A DNA stretch of 64,000 bases, from positions 930,001 to 994,000 of the forward strand of contig OZ252296.1 in the NCBI GenBank assembly GCA_965250245.1, written 5' to 3'. This DNA is from JABDIP01 sp965250245 (GTDB lineage: Bacteria > Pseudomonadota > Alphaproteobacteria > DSM-16000 > Inquilinaceae). Position 1 is the stretch's first letter. Every line of letters starts with the position of its first letter. The notes under the pieces are model-generated. The model was not told the origin of the DNA. It saw nothing but the letters and a program-made list of their open reading frames with translations, and ran no database searches. The position numbers and the translations under genes were made by a program. Positions 50,863 to 60,184 of this stretch are shown here, piece after piece.

Positions 50863-52155
50863 ATGGATCTGCTTGGCGCGATCGTCGTCTGCGGCGGCCT
50901 GATCGCATTCGGGCTTGTGTCACGCAAGCTGGAAGGCACGGTCGTCACCGCTCCGCTCGTCTTCATCCTGTTCGGATTCGCCATCGGCCATGGCGGCCTG
51001 GGGCTCGCGCCGATCGAGCCGGGCCATGGCGTCATCCATCTGATCGCCGAGCTGACGCTGGTGCTGGTGCTGTTCTCCGACGCGGCGCGGATCGACCTGA
51101 AGGTGCTGCGCCGGCACCACAATCTGCCGGAGCGCACGCTGCTGATCGGATTGCCGCTGATCATCGCGTCCGGGGCCTTCGCGGCGATCCTGCTGTTCCC
51201 GGATTTCTCGCTGTGGGAGGCGGCGCTGCTCGCCGCCATCCTGGCCCCGACGGACGCAGCACTCGGCCAGGCGGTGGTCTCGGCCAAGGCGGTGCCGGTG
51301 CGCATCCGCCAGGCCCTGAACGTGGAGAGCGGGCTGAACGACGGCATCGCCCTGCCGGCGGTGCTGCTGTTCGCGGCCCTGGCCAGTGCGACCGGCGCGG
51401 CGGACGGCGGCGATCGCGACTGGGTGACCTTCGGCCTGCTGCAGGTGACGCTCGGGCCGCTCGCCGGGATCGTCATCGGCTTCATCGGGGCCCGGCTGGT
51501 CGACGGGGCGGCGACGGCGGAATGGATGACCGAGCCGTTCGAGGGCATCGGCGTGCTGGCGATGGCATTCCTCTCTTTCGCCGGCGCCGAGCTGATCGGC
51601 GGCAACGGTTTCATCGCCGCCTTCGTATCGGGCCTCGTCTTCGGCAACACGATCCGGCATCGTTGCGCGTTCCTGCTGGAATTCATGGAGACCGAGGGCC
51701 AGTTGCTGATGCTCATCACCTTCCTGGTCTTCGGCGCCGCCATGCTGCCGGAAGGGCTGCACGGGCTGGACTGGCCGATTGTCGGCTATGCCGTGCTCAG
51801 CCTGACCCTGATCCGCATGATCCCGGTCGCGCTCTCCCTGATCGGCACCGGCCTGCGCGGCGCCACCGTCGCCTTCATCGGCTGGTTCGGCCCGCGTGGC
51901 CTTGCGTCGATCCTGTTCGCGCTGCTGATCGTGGAGGAGTCGGGCATCCCGCACGCCCATGAGATCCTGGTCGCGACGATCGTCACCGTCGCCCTGAGCG
52001 CGATCCTGCACGGGGTCTCCGCCGCTCCCCTGGCCGGCGCCTATGGCCGCATGGCCGAACGGGTCGGCGAATGCGAGGAGACCAAGCCGGTGGAGGAAAT
52101 GCCTGTGCGCAACGCCTTCGGATATCGCAAATCCCGGGCGCCGGCTACACATTGA
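50863..52155 (+). CDS. Cation/proton antiporter (CPA1/NhaP-type)
   Basis: A 430-residue membrane protein with about twelve helices. The ion-binding region is seen as LAPTDAALGQAVV and VESGLNDGIALPAVLLF, with the Asn-Asp pair of CPA1 exchangers. A later conserved segment is GPRGLASILFALLI. It should exchange Na+ or K+ for protons across the inner membrane. It lacks the C-terminal regulatory domains of longer members. It is divergent from the ECF sigma gene and 56 bases upstream of a flavodoxin-like reductase. Confidence 0.9.
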   Translation: MDLLGAIVVCGGLIAFGLVSRKLEGTVVTAPLVFILFGFAIGHGGLGLAPIEPGHGVIHLIAELTLVLVLFSDAARIDLKVLRRHHNLPERTLLIGLPLIIASGAFAAILLFPDFSLWEAALLAAILAPTDAALGQAVVSAKAVPVRIRQALNVESGLNDGIALPAVLLFAALASATGAADGGDRDWVTFGLLQVTLGPLAGIVIGFIGARLVDGAATAEWMTEPFEGIGVLAMAFLSFAGAELIGGNGFIAAFVSGLVFGNTIRHRCAFLLEFMETEGQLLMLITFLVFGAAMLPEGLHGLDWPIVGYAVLSLTLIRMIPVALSLIGTGLRGATVAFIGWFGPRGLASILFALLIVEESGIPHAHEILVATIVTVALSAILHGVSAAPLAGAYGRMAERVGECEETKPVEEMPVRNAFGYRKSRAPATH

Positions 52156-52211
52156 GCCGCCACGCGGCCCATCACCCTGGAACCAGAACCTGAACGGAAT
52201 GGAAGCGGACC

Positions 52212-52955
52212 ATGTTGAACGAGCAACAGGAACAATGGTGCACCGAGAGCAAATGGGATTTCTCCGACCTCAAGGCACTGTTCATCAACTGCACCCTGAA
52301 GCGCTCCCCTGAGCCGTCCCACACCGACGGGCTGGTCCGCATCGCCCGCACCATCATGGAGAAGAACGGCGTCACCGTGGACGCGGTGCGCGCCGTCGAC
52401 CACGACATCGCCTATGGCGTCTATGGCGACATGACCGAGCATGGCTGGGACAAGGACGACTGGCCGGCGATCTACGAGAAGGTGCAGGCCGCGCACATCC
52501 TGGTGCTGACGACGCCGATCTGGCTGGGCGAGAAATCCTCCGTCTGCACCAAGGTGATCGAGCGGCTCTACGCCAATTCCAGCCAGCTCAACGATGCCGG
52601 GCAATACGCCTATTACGGCAAGGTCGGTGGCTGCCTGGTCACCGGCAACGAGGACGGCGCCAAGCATTGCTCGATGAACGTGCTCTATTCGTTGCAGCAT
52701 CTGGGCTACGTGATCCCGCCCCAGGCCGACGCCGGCTGGCTGGGCGAGGCAGGGCCGGGCCCGTCCTATCTGGACGAGGGATCCGGCGGACCGGAGAACG
52801 ACTTCACCAACCGCAACACCACCTTCATGACCTGGAACCTGCTCCACCTGGCGCGGATGATCGTCGATGCCGGCGGCATCCCGGCCCATGGCAACCAGCG
52901 CGCCGCCTGGACCGCCGGCTGCCGCTTCGACTTCGCCAACCCGGACTACCGCTAG
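52212..52955 (+). CDS. Flavodoxin-like NAD(P)H-dependent FMN reductase family protein
   Basis: A 247-residue protein of the flavodoxin-like fold. LKALFINCTLKRSPEPSHTDGL (residues about 20-41) matches the phosphate-binding loop of FMN reductases, and ILVLTTPIWLGEKSSVCTKVIERL forms the second FMN contact. Likely reduces quinones or azo/nitro compounds; the true substrate is unknown. It follows the antiporter gene on the same strand and is closed by a strong hairpin. Confidence 0.88.
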   Translation: MLNEQQEQWCTESKWDFSDLKALFINCTLKRSPEPSHTDGLVRIARTIMEKNGVTVDAVRAVDHDIAYGVYGDMTEHGWDKDDWPAIYEKVQAAHILVLTTPIWLGEKSSVCTKVIERLYANSSQLNDAGQYAYYGKVGGCLVTGNEDGAKHCSMNVLYSLQHLGYVIPPQADAGWLGEAGPGPSYLDEGSGGPENDFTNRNTTFMTWNLLHLARMIVDAGGIPAHGNQRAAWTAGCRFDFANPDYR

Positions 52956-52964
52956 ACCGATGCG

Positions 52965-52991
52965 CTTCGGGGCCGGAGACCGGCCCCGAAG
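52965..52991 (+). terminator. Terminator hairpin after the FMN reductase gene
   Basis: A perfect 11-bp stem (CTTCGGGGCCG with its complement) and a 5-base loop, 9 bases past the stop. It separates the reductase from prs. Confidence 0.7.
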
Positions 52992-53100
52992 AACCGGCCA
53001 TCGATCTGATCGGATCAAGGGGCGGCACGACGGGCGCAATTTCCGACGGTATGCGCTAGAAGGGCCGCACCTCCAGCAGTCCCGATTCGAGGGGGTGCCC

Positions 53101-54045
53101 GTGCGCGATCCGATTCGCATCATCAGTGGTTCCGCTCATCCCGCGTTCGCCGAAAAGATCTGCGAGCATCTCGGCGTCGAGCTCTGCAAGACCCGGGTGG
53201 TCCGGTTCTCCAACGAGAACATCCTGGTGCAGATCGACGAGAACGTCCGGGAGACGGACGCCTTCGTCATCCAGCCCTCCTGTCCGCCGGTCTCCGACGG
53301 CATCCTGGAGCTGCTGATCACCATCGACGCGCTGAAGCACGCCTCGGCGCGGCGGATCACGGCGGTGGTCCCCTATTTCCCCTATGCCCGGTCCGACAAG
53401 AAGGACCAGCCGCGCATCTCCATCACCGCCCGGCTGATGGCCGATCTGCTGGAGACCGCCGGGGCGGACCGGGTGCTGACCATGGATCTGCATGCGCCTC
53501 AGGTGCAGGGGTTCTTCCGCATTCCGGTCGATCACCTGCGGGCGGCGCCGATCCTCTGCGACCATCTGCGCGATAATCGCGACCTGACCGACTATGTGCT
53601 GGTCGCCGGCGATGTCGGCGAGGCCAAGGAGATCGGCGGCTACGCCAACCGGCTCGACCTGCCGATCGCCATCGTCGACAAGCGCCGCGACGGCGATGAC
53701 GAGAAGCCGCGGGCGGTCGCCCTGATCGGCGACGTGGCCGGCAAGCATGCCCTGATCGTGGACGACGAGATCGCCAGCGGCGGCACCCTGATGGAGGCGA
53801 TGGCGTTCCTGCTCAAGCACGGCGCCGTGTCGGTCGAGGCGGCCGCCGTCCATCCGGTGCTCTCGGGACAGGCGGCCGAGCGCATCGCCGATTCGCCGCT
53901 CCAGTCGCTGGTGGTGACGGATTCCATTCCGCTGCCGCCGGACAAGCGGATCGATCGCATCGAGGTCTGCTCGGTCACCCGGCTGTTCGCCGAGGCCATC
54001 CAGGCGATCCACAGCGGTTCCAGCATCTCCACGCTGTTCCGTTAG
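53101..54045 (+). CDS. prs: Ribose-phosphate pyrophosphokinase
   Basis: A 314-residue PRPP synthetase (family about 310-315), making PRPP from ribose 5-phosphate and ATP. Motifs: FSNENILVQIDENVRETDAF, VVPYFPYARSDKKDQPR (ATP loop), TMDLHAPQVQGFF (divalent metal), the catalytic flexible loop VDKRRDGDD and the PRPP loop IVDDEIASGGTL. The GTG at 53101 is chosen because GAGGGGG sits about 5 bases upstream and the conserved IRIISGSAHP begins at residue 5. Its N-terminus and the KDQPR loop differ from the commonest bacterial Prs, so a second paralogue elsewhere is possible. Confidence 0.93.
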   Translation: MRDPIRIISGSAHPAFAEKICEHLGVELCKTRVVRFSNENILVQIDENVRETDAFVIQPSCPPVSDGILELLITIDALKHASARRITAVVPYFPYARSDKKDQPRISITARLMADLLETAGADRVLTMDLHAPQVQGFFRIPVDHLRAAPILCDHLRDNRDLTDYVLVAGDVGEAKEIGGYANRLDLPIAIVDKRRDGDDEKPRAVALIGDVAGKHALIVDDEIASGGTLMEAMAFLLKHGAVSVEAAAVHPVLSGQAAERIADSPLQSLVVTDSIPLPPDKRIDRIEVCSVTRLFAEAIQAIHSGSSISTLFR

Positions 54046-54072
54046 CGCCGGTCCGGGTGCGGCGGTAGTGCG

Positions 54073-54684
54073 TCAAGCCGCGATGCCGCCGAACAGGATC
54101 GGAATCGTCGACAGGACGAGCAGCGCCGCCATACCGCTGTTGAACCACCGCACATGCCGTGGGTCGACGAGCACCCGGCGCAGCACCGTGCCGCCGGCCG
54201 CCCAGAGGCCGACGCTCAGGATTGCGGTCCCGGCCAAGGCGACCGCGGCGATGGTGACGTTGGCGGAATAGCCGTCCGTCGGCACGTAGATCGCGACGGC
54301 ACTGGTCGCCAGTGCCCAGGCCTTCGGATTGATCCATTGGAACAGCGCGCCGCCGACAAAGCCGAGCGGCGGCTTGGAGCCGGAATCGGCATCGATCGGC
54401 CCGCTGCGCGCGATCCGATAGGCGAGCCAGCAGAGATAGGCCGTCCCGAGCCAACGCAAGGCCTCCTGCAGCACCGGCAGGGTCGCGAAGACGGCGCCCA
54501 GGCCGAACCCGACCGCCGCCAGCAGACTGCCGACCCCAAGGGCGACGCCGCTGACCAGCGGCATGCTGCGCCAGAGCCCGACACGGACGCCGGACGTCAG
54601 GGCCATGGCGTTGTTCGGGCCGGGCGTGCCGGTCATCACCACGCAGAACGCGAGGAAGGGGAGCAGGGCGGCCGGACTGGTCAT
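54073..54684 (-). CDS. LysE/RhtB-family amino acid exporter
   Basis: A 203-residue membrane protein with six predicted helices and the family signature GTPGPNNAMALTSGVRVG (residues 18-35). A helix-5 segment LFQWINPKAWALATSA is also typical. It exports amino acids or related solutes. Length matches the family (about 205). It is divergent from an AraC-type regulator, a common pairing in which the regulator controls the exporter. A longer frame extending upstream to 54918 crosses the regulator's start and is not real. Confidence 0.9.
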   Translation of the reverse strand: MTSPAALLPFLAFCVVMTGTPGPNNAMALTSGVRVGLWRSMPLVSGVALGVGSLLAAVGFGLGAVFATLPVLQEALRWLGTAYLCWLAYRIARSGPIDADSGSKPPLGFVGGALFQWINPKAWALATSAVAIYVPTDGYSANVTIAAVALAGTAILSVGLWAAGGTVLRRVLVDPRHVRWFNSGMAALLVLSTIPILFGGIAA

Positions 54685-54848
54685 CCGGGCGCCACGCCGG
54701 GTTGGGTGCCGGCATGCGGGCACGCGCTCGCTGCGGCGGACCGGCGCGAATTGCAGCTTTGGCGTGTCATCGGTTGGATCGGTCCCTATCTTTAGTCGGG
54801 CAAAGCCCCTTCGTCGCAGCAGCGAACACCCGGGAGCATCGCCGCGTC

Positions 54849-55712
54849 TTGTCGAAAACCGACTCCCATTCCCGAAGACCTGCCGGCCGGGAGGCCGCGC
54901 CACCGGTCCTTGCCTCACCGGCGGACACCGCGCGGTTCCGCTGCCTGCCGGTCTTCGGCGGTCTGGAAGTGATGGACGGTGCGTTCGTCAATCATCACTT
55001 CCCGCCGCATACCCATGACGAGATGATGATCGGCGTGCTGCACACCGGATCCCTGCGGTTCCGGCGCGGCCGCGATACCCATGTGGTGGGCCGCGGCGGG
55101 CTGTCGATCGTTAATCCGGGCGACGTCCACACCGGAGGGCGCGATCAGGGCGCGGTGCTCGGCTACACGGCGCTTTATCCCTCCGCTGCGGTGCTGGAAC
55201 GCGCGGGCGTGGCGCCGACCGGCGACATTCCAAGCGCCGTGCTGGAGGATCCGGTGCTCTGGCAGGCGCTGTTCGCGGCCACATGCGCAGGCACCGAGCC
55301 CCTGCGCACCGAGGAATTGCTCATCCAGGCATTGTCGGCACTGTCTGCTCGATATGGCGATCGCCATCGGACCCGGCGATTTGGGGTCGTCGACCGGTCC
55401 GCCGTTGGCCGGACGGCGGAGTACATCGAGTCCCACTATGACGCGGCGCTGAGTCTCGACCGGCTGTCGATGGTCGCCGGCGTCGGCACCCGGCACCTCA
55501 TCCGCTCATTCCGCCGGACATTCGGCATCACGCCGCATGCATTCGTGCGGCAAACCCGGGTGCGGCGGGCGCGCGAACTGCTGCGGGGCGGCGCGCCGAT
55601 CGCCGACGTCGCCTATGCGACCGGCTTTGCGGATCAGGCCCACCTGACGAAGGCGTTCAAGCTGCTGATCGGAACGACACCGGGGCGCTACGCCGCCTGC
55701 TTTGCCGACTAG
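54849..55712 (+). CDS. AraC-family transcriptional regulator
   Basis: About 287 residues. The N-terminal cupin-like ligand domain (about 25-150) has FVNHHFPPHTHDEMMIGVLHTG and VNPGDVHTG; the two helix-turn-helix motifs (about 190-285) have LSLDRLSMVAGVGTRHLIRSF and IADVAYATGFADQAHLTKAF. The start is uncertain: no ATG lies in the right place, so a TTG at 54849 is proposed. It probably senses an amino acid and controls the divergent LysE-type exporter. Confidence 0.85.
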   Translation: MSKTDSHSRRPAGREAAPPVLASPADTARFRCLPVFGGLEVMDGAFVNHHFPPHTHDEMMIGVLHTGSLRFRRGRDTHVVGRGGLSIVNPGDVHTGGRDQGAVLGYTALYPSAAVLERAGVAPTGDIPSAVLEDPVLWQALFAATCAGTEPLRTEELLIQALSALSARYGDRHRTRRFGVVDRSAVGRTAEYIESHYDAALSLDRLSMVAGVGTRHLIRSFRRTFGITPHAFVRQTRVRRARELLRGGAPIADVAYATGFADQAHLTKAFKLLIGTTPGRYAACFAD

Positions 55713-55738
55713 CGACCGTTCCGGCGCGTCTGCGCCCT

Positions 55739-57247
55739 CTATTCGCCGCGCGGGACGCGCTGGGCATCCTCCACGACATTGAGGTCCATGTGGTTGCGCA
55801 TGTAGCGCTCCGAGGCTTTCTGCAGCGGCTGGTAATCCCAGGGGTAGTAGCCGCCCTGGCGCAGGGCCTCGTAGACGACCCAGCGCCGCGCCTGGCTGGC
55901 GCGTATCTCGGCGTCGAAGCGGGCGAGGTCCCAGCGGCGGTCGGCCTCGGCGCGCAGGGTATCCAGCGTGTCCCGGTGGCTCGGGTCGGCGGCCAGGTTG
56001 GTCAACTCGTTCGGATCGGCCTCCAGGTCGAAGAGCTCGTCCGGGTCGAGTGCGCAGCGGGTGTACTTCCAGCGGCCGGACCGCAGCCCCACAAGCGGCG
56101 CGTAGGACGCCTCGGCGGCGTACTCCATCGCCACGGGGCTCTCGCGGTCGGCGCCATCGGCGAGTGGCAGCAGGGTCTCGCCGTCGATCCACGGCACCAC
56201 CTCGTCCAGCGCGATCCCGGCCAACTCGCAAAGCGTCGGCGTCACATCAATCGTGGATACCGGCGCGGTCACCAGCCCGGGTGGGAGGCCTGGTGCGGCC
56301 ACCATCAGCGGCACCCGGGCGGAGCCCTCGTAGAAGCACATCTTGAACCACAGCCCGCGCTCTCCGAGCATGTCCCCGTGATCGGACAGGAACAGGATGA
56401 TCGCCTCCTGCCCGGTCGCCTCCAGCGCGGCAAGCACCTCGCCGATCTTGTCGTCGAGATAGCTGATGTTGGCGAAGTAGGCGCGCCGCGACCGCCGGAT
56501 GTCGTCATCGGTGATCTGGAAGCTGCGCCAGTCATTGGCGTCGAAGATGCGCTTGGCATGCGGCGAATGCGCCTCGTAGGGCAATGCCGGTACCTCCGGC
56601 AGCAGGTGCTCGCACTCCGCATACAGGTCCCAGTATTTGCGGCGGGCGACATAGGGGTCGTGCGGGTGGGTGAAGCTGACGGTCAGGCACCAGGGTCGGT
56701 CGTCATGGCCACGCGCCAGATCGTAGACCTTGCGGGTCGCGTGATAGGCGACCTCATCGTCGTATTCGAGCTGGTTGGAAATCTCGGCAATGCCTGCGCC
56801 GACCACCGAGCCGAGCGTGTGATACCACCAATCGATGCGCTCGCCCGGCTTGCGGTAGTCCGGGGTCCAGCCGAAATCGGCTGGATAGATATCGGTGGTC
56901 AGCCGCTCTTCGAAGCCATGCAACTGATCCGGGCCGACGAAATGCATCTTACCCGACAGGCAGGTCTGGTAGCCGGCGCGGCGCAGGTGATGGGCGTAGG
57001 TCGGGATGTCGGATGCGAACTCCGCCGCGTTGTCATAGACGCCAGTCCGAGACGGGAGCTGGCCGGACATGAAGGAGGCGCGCCCCGGCGCGCAGAGCGG
57101 AGACGCGGTGTAGGTGTTCGCGAACCGCGCCGAGCGCTCGGCGATGCGGTTCAGGTTCGGGGTGTGCAGCCAAGCCGCCGGCCCGTCCGGGAACAAGGTC
57201 CCGTTCAACTGGTCGACCATGAAGATCAGGATGTTCGGCCGGGTCAT
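55739..57247 (-). CDS. betC: Choline-sulfatase
   Basis: A 502-residue type I sulfatase. The formylglycine signature is C-A-P-G-R in ASPLCAPGRASFMSGQ (Cys near 52), with the first metal-binding MVDQLN near residue 10 and LSDHGDMLGERGLW (about 288-301) carrying further metal ligands. The C-terminal tail WDYQPLQKASERYMRNHMDLN is the choline-sulfatase extension. It releases choline for osmoprotection or catabolism. The preceding gene encodes BetI and overlaps it by four bases, supporting BetC. A periplasmic binding protein gene is divergent. Confidence 0.93.
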   Translation of the reverse strand: MTRPNILIFMVDQLNGTLFPDGPAAWLHTPNLNRIAERSARFANTYTASPLCAPGRASFMSGQLPSRTGVYDNAAEFASDIPTYAHHLRRAGYQTCLSGKMHFVGPDQLHGFEERLTTDIYPADFGWTPDYRKPGERIDWWYHTLGSVVGAGIAEISNQLEYDDEVAYHATRKVYDLARGHDDRPWCLTVSFTHPHDPYVARRKYWDLYAECEHLLPEVPALPYEAHSPHAKRIFDANDWRSFQITDDDIRRSRRAYFANISYLDDKIGEVLAALEATGQEAIILFLSDHGDMLGERGLWFKMCFYEGSARVPLMVAAPGLPPGLVTAPVSTIDVTPTLCELAGIALDEVVPWIDGETLLPLADGADRESPVAMEYAAEASYAPLVGLRSGRWKYTRCALDPDELFDLEADPNELTNLAADPSHRDTLDTLRAEADRRWDLARFDAEIRASQARRWVVYEALRQGGYYPWDYQPLQKASERYMRNHMDLNVVEDAQRVPRGE

Positions 57248-57825
57248 GACCGGCGCTCCAGCAGGCGATCCAGATAGTCGATGACGAGGGCGATGGCGCC
57301 GTCGGCGTCCGGATTGGCGGGCGTCAGGCTCTGGCGGATATAGAGGCCGTCGATCATCGCCGCGAGGCCCTCTGCGGCGCGGTCGGCGCTGCCGTCCAGC
57401 AACGGGCGCAGGCCATGCAGCAGATTCGAGCGCAGCCGGTGCCGGTAAATCTCCAACAGCCGGGCGCCGCTCTCGGAGCGCTGCGCGCTGACATAGAAGT
57501 TCAGCCAGGCGCTGATGACCTCGGGCTGGAAATTGCTCTCGGCGAAACTGGCATGGACGATCGCCTCGACCCGCTGCCGCGGCGTCCGGGCCTGCTTCAG
57601 CTTCGCGACGACCTCGGACCCGTACAGCCTCAGGATATGGCGCATCGCCGAGAGCAGGATCTGGTCCTTGGTGCCGAAATAGTGATGGGCCAGCGCGCTC
57701 GACACGCCTGCGCGCTTGGCGATCCGGCTCATCGTCACGTCCAGCGACCCGGCGGCGCCGATCTCCGCAATCGTCGCGGCAACAAGGCTTTCCCGCCGGA
57801 GCGGCTCCATTCCGACCTTGGGCAT
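57244..57825 (-). CDS. betI: BetI-like TetR-family repressor
   Basis: A 193-residue regulator beginning MPKVGMEPLRRESL, the classic BetI N-terminus. The DNA-binding helices span about 10-55 (VTMSRIAKRAGVSSALAHHYFGTKDQIL); the rest is the choline-sensing helical domain. GGGGGAG lies 6 bases before the ATG at 57825. It is coupled to betC. In rhizobia BetI represses choline genes in the absence of choline; a candidate operator lies 48 bases upstream. The usual betA/betB partners are not in this window. Confidence 0.92.
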   Translation of the reverse strand: MPKVGMEPLRRESLVAATIAEIGAAGSLDVTMSRIAKRAGVSSALAHHYFGTKDQILLSAMRHILRLYGSEVVAKLKQARTPRQRVEAIVHASFAESNFQPEVISAWLNFYVSAQRSESGARLLEIYRHRLRSNLLHGLRPLLDGSADRAAEGLAAMIDGLYIRQSLTPANPDADGAIALVIDYLDRLLERRS

Positions 57826-57872
57826 TTGCGCTCCCCCAACACTCCCCACACGGAAGAATGGAACATTCTTGG

Positions 57873-57888
57873 CTGACTGATCAATCAA
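57873..57888. promoter_or_regulatory. Candidate BetI operator
   Basis: On the minus strand it reads TTGATTGATCAGTCAG, an imperfect palindrome with 6 of 8 positions per arm paired around GATC. It lies between the divergent betI-betC and binding-protein genes, so one site could control both. Confidence 0.55.
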
Positions 57889-57985
57889 CGCCTGGCTTCT
57901 TTTCCGGCGCGGCTTGAGGCACACTGTCAGAAAGCTGCCATGCGGCCGGTCACCGGATGGCGTCATCGAAAAAAGGGAGGCCGAC

Positions 57986-59560
57986 ATGAACTCAGACCAA
58001 TACCCGAAATCACTGTTTCCGATTTCCCGCCGTGGGGTCCTGCGCGGCGCCACGGCGCTCGGCGCGGGCGCGCTGATCGGGCCGCTCGGCGCCGGACGCG
58101 CCGCCGCGCAGCCGAAGAGCGGCGGGACGCTGCGGATCGCCATGGCCCATGGCAATACCAACGACAATTACGACCCGGGGACCTGGACGCATCTGTTCGT
58201 GCAGGTCTTCGGCACCGCCCGCCACGGGTTCCTGACCGAGGTGGCGGCGGATGGCACGCTGGCCGGCGAGCTGGCGGAGAGCTGGGAGGCCTCCGACGAC
58301 GCGCTCACCTGGACCTTCAAGATCCGCGAGGGCGTGACCTACCACTCCGGCAAGGATCTGACGCCGGAAGACGTGATCGCCTCGATCAACCATCACCGCG
58401 GCGACCAGAGCACCTCCGCGGCGAAGCCGTTCGTCGATCCGATCACGGAGATGAAGGTGGATGGGCCCTATGTCCGCATGACCCTGGCGGCCGGCAATGC
58501 CGACTTCCCCTTCGTCATGTCCGACTATCACCTGCCGATCATGCCGGCCGTCGACGGCAAGGTCGATCCGATGAGCGCCGATGGCTGCGGTGCCTACAGC
58601 GTCACGGAATACAATCCGGGCGTCCGCGCCTCGATGGTGCGCAACCCGAACTACTGGAAGGACGGCCGGGCCCATGTCGACGCGGTCGAGCTTCTGACGG
58701 TTCTCGATCCGGCGGCGCGTCAGGCGGCCCTGATGACCGGCGATGTGGACGTGATCGACCAGGTCGATCTGAAGACCTCGTCGTTCTTCGCCCGCGCGCC
58801 GAATGTGAAGATCCTGTCGACCACGGGCACCCAGCACTACACCTTCGCCATGGACACGCGCGCCGCGCCGTTCAACGACAACAATGTCCGGCAGGCGCTG
58901 AAATACGGCATCGACCGGCAGGAGCTGGTCGACAAGATCCTGTTCGGCTATGGCGAGGTCGGCAACGACCACCCGATCGGCAAGTCCAACCGCTACCACG
59001 CCGGCGATCTGGAGCAGACCGCCTACGACCCGGACAAGGCGAAGTTCCATCTTCGCGAGGCCGGGCTCGACAGTCTGGACATCTCCCTGTCAGCCGCCGA
59101 CGCTGCCTTCGGCGGCGCGGTCGACGCCGCTCTGCTCTACTCCTCGAAGGCGGCTGCCGCGGGCATCAACATCAATGTCGTGCGCGAGGCCAATGACGGC
59201 TACTGGTCCGAGGTCTGGATGCAGAAGCCCTTCGTGTCCGTCTATTGGGGCGGTCGTCCGACCGAGGATTGGATGTTCACCACGGCCTATGCCTCGGGCG
59301 CGCCGTGGAACGACTCGTTCTGGGAGCATGAGCGCTTCAACGAGCTGCTGTCCGCTGCCCGTCCTGAGCTGGACGAGACCCTCCGCCGCGAGATGTATCA
59401 TGAGATGCAGAACATCGTGCGGACGGAGGGCGGCGTGGTCATCCCGATGTTCGCCAGCTATGTGATGGCGCACCGGGACAATGTGGGCTATCCGGACACG
59501 GTCGGCGCCAATTGGAGCCTCGACGGCTTCCGCGCCTGCGAACGCTGGTGGGTCACCTGA
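57986..59560 (+). CDS. ABC transporter substrate-binding protein, family 5 (peptide/opine type), Tat-exported
   Basis: A 524-residue periplasmic binding protein. A Tat signal with SRRGVLRGATALG (residues 14-26) leads to cleavage near AAA-QPKSGG. Family 5 features are GGTLRIAMAHGNTNDNYDP, LAESWEASDDALTWTFKIREGVTYHSG, and NNVRQALKYGIDRQELVDKI. GGGAGG lies 7 bases before the ATG. It stands alone: no permease or ATPase genes follow. Being divergent from betI-betC with a shared operator-like site, it may bind choline sulfate or another sulfated or quaternary amine rather than a peptide; this is inference. Confidence 0.88.
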   Translation: MNSDQYPKSLFPISRRGVLRGATALGAGALIGPLGAGRAAAQPKSGGTLRIAMAHGNTNDNYDPGTWTHLFVQVFGTARHGFLTEVAADGTLAGELAESWEASDDALTWTFKIREGVTYHSGKDLTPEDVIASINHHRGDQSTSAAKPFVDPITEMKVDGPYVRMTLAAGNADFPFVMSDYHLPIMPAVDGKVDPMSADGCGAYSVTEYNPGVRASMVRNPNYWKDGRAHVDAVELLTVLDPAARQAALMTGDVDVIDQVDLKTSSFFARAPNVKILSTTGTQHYTFAMDTRAAPFNDNNVRQALKYGIDRQELVDKILFGYGEVGNDHPIGKSNRYHAGDLEQTAYDPDKAKFHLREAGLDSLDISLSAADAAFGGAVDAALLYSSKAAAAGININVVREANDGYWSEVWMQKPFVSVYWGGRPTEDWMFTTAYASGAPWNDSFWEHERFNELLSAARPELDETLRREMYHEMQNIVRTEGGVVIPMFASYVMAHRDNVGYPDTVGANWSLDGFRACERWWVT

Positions 59561-59575
59561 TCGCCGGTTCCGACG

Positions 59576-60184
59576 TCAGACCGGCCTGATCAGCAGGATG
59601 GCGTCGCCGTCGGTGTAGTGGAGCGTCGGGTGCGGGACCAGCGCCCGACGATCCGCTTCTGAGTAACCGTGCCGCTCGTAGAGCCGCATGGCGGCGGTGT
59701 TGCGTTCGAAGCAGATCAGGCTGACTCGCGCCAGGCGCAGCATGCGCGCCCGGTCGTGCGCCGCCTCCAGCAACCGGGTTCCGATGCCGGCATTGCGGTG
59801 CTGCGGATGCACGGCGATGCCCGAGATGTAGAGGCTGCCGGCATCCTCCAGCTCCGCATAGGGGCGGAGGACCGGGTCGGCCTCCTCGCCGTCGCTCTCC
59901 GGCATCTCGAAGCAATGCGCCATGCCGGCGATCTCACCGTCGATCTCCGCGATCAGGCAGTTCCGGTAGGAGAACGCCACATCCTCGCGCGCGTAGCGTT
60001 GGGCGCCGGTCTCGATCAGCGATTGCTCCGAGGCGTCCTGGCCGCCCCAGATATAGGCGGCCAGGCCGTCGGAGGAGATCAGGAACAGGGCCGCGATGGC
60101 GGCGGAATCCCCGCGGACTGCCGGTCGCAGCACCACGCGGCCGGCGGTCTCGCCGCCGGCCGGATCGTGTCCTCTATCGGTCAT
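59576..60184 (-). CDS. GNAT-family N-acetyltransferase
   Basis: A 202-residue acetyltransferase. The acetyl-CoA loop appears as SGIAVHPQHRNAGIGTRLLEAA (about 137-158), followed by VSLICFERNTAAMRLYERHGY, the second conserved strand-helix. The N-terminal VVLRPAVRGDSAAIAALF is standard. Substrate unknown. It begins four bases inside the end of the TTC38-like gene (ATGA), so the two form an operon, and is convergent with the binding-protein gene 15 bases away. Confidence 0.9.
   Translation of the reverse strand: MTDRGHDPAGGETAGRVVLRPAVRGDSAAIAALFLISSDGLAAYIWGGQDASEQSLIETGAQRYAREDVAFSYRNCLIAEIDGEIAGMAHCFEMPESDGEEADPVLRPYAELEDAGSLYISGIAVHPQHRNAGIGTRLLEAAHDRARMLRLARVSLICFERNTAAMRLYERHGYSEADRRALVPHPTLHYTDGDAILLIRPV

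Noticed and set aside
52867..53100. Upstream in-frame extension of prs
   Set aside because: It overlaps the FMN reductase gene and its terminator; the family N-terminus begins at the GTG at 53101 with a good ribosome site.
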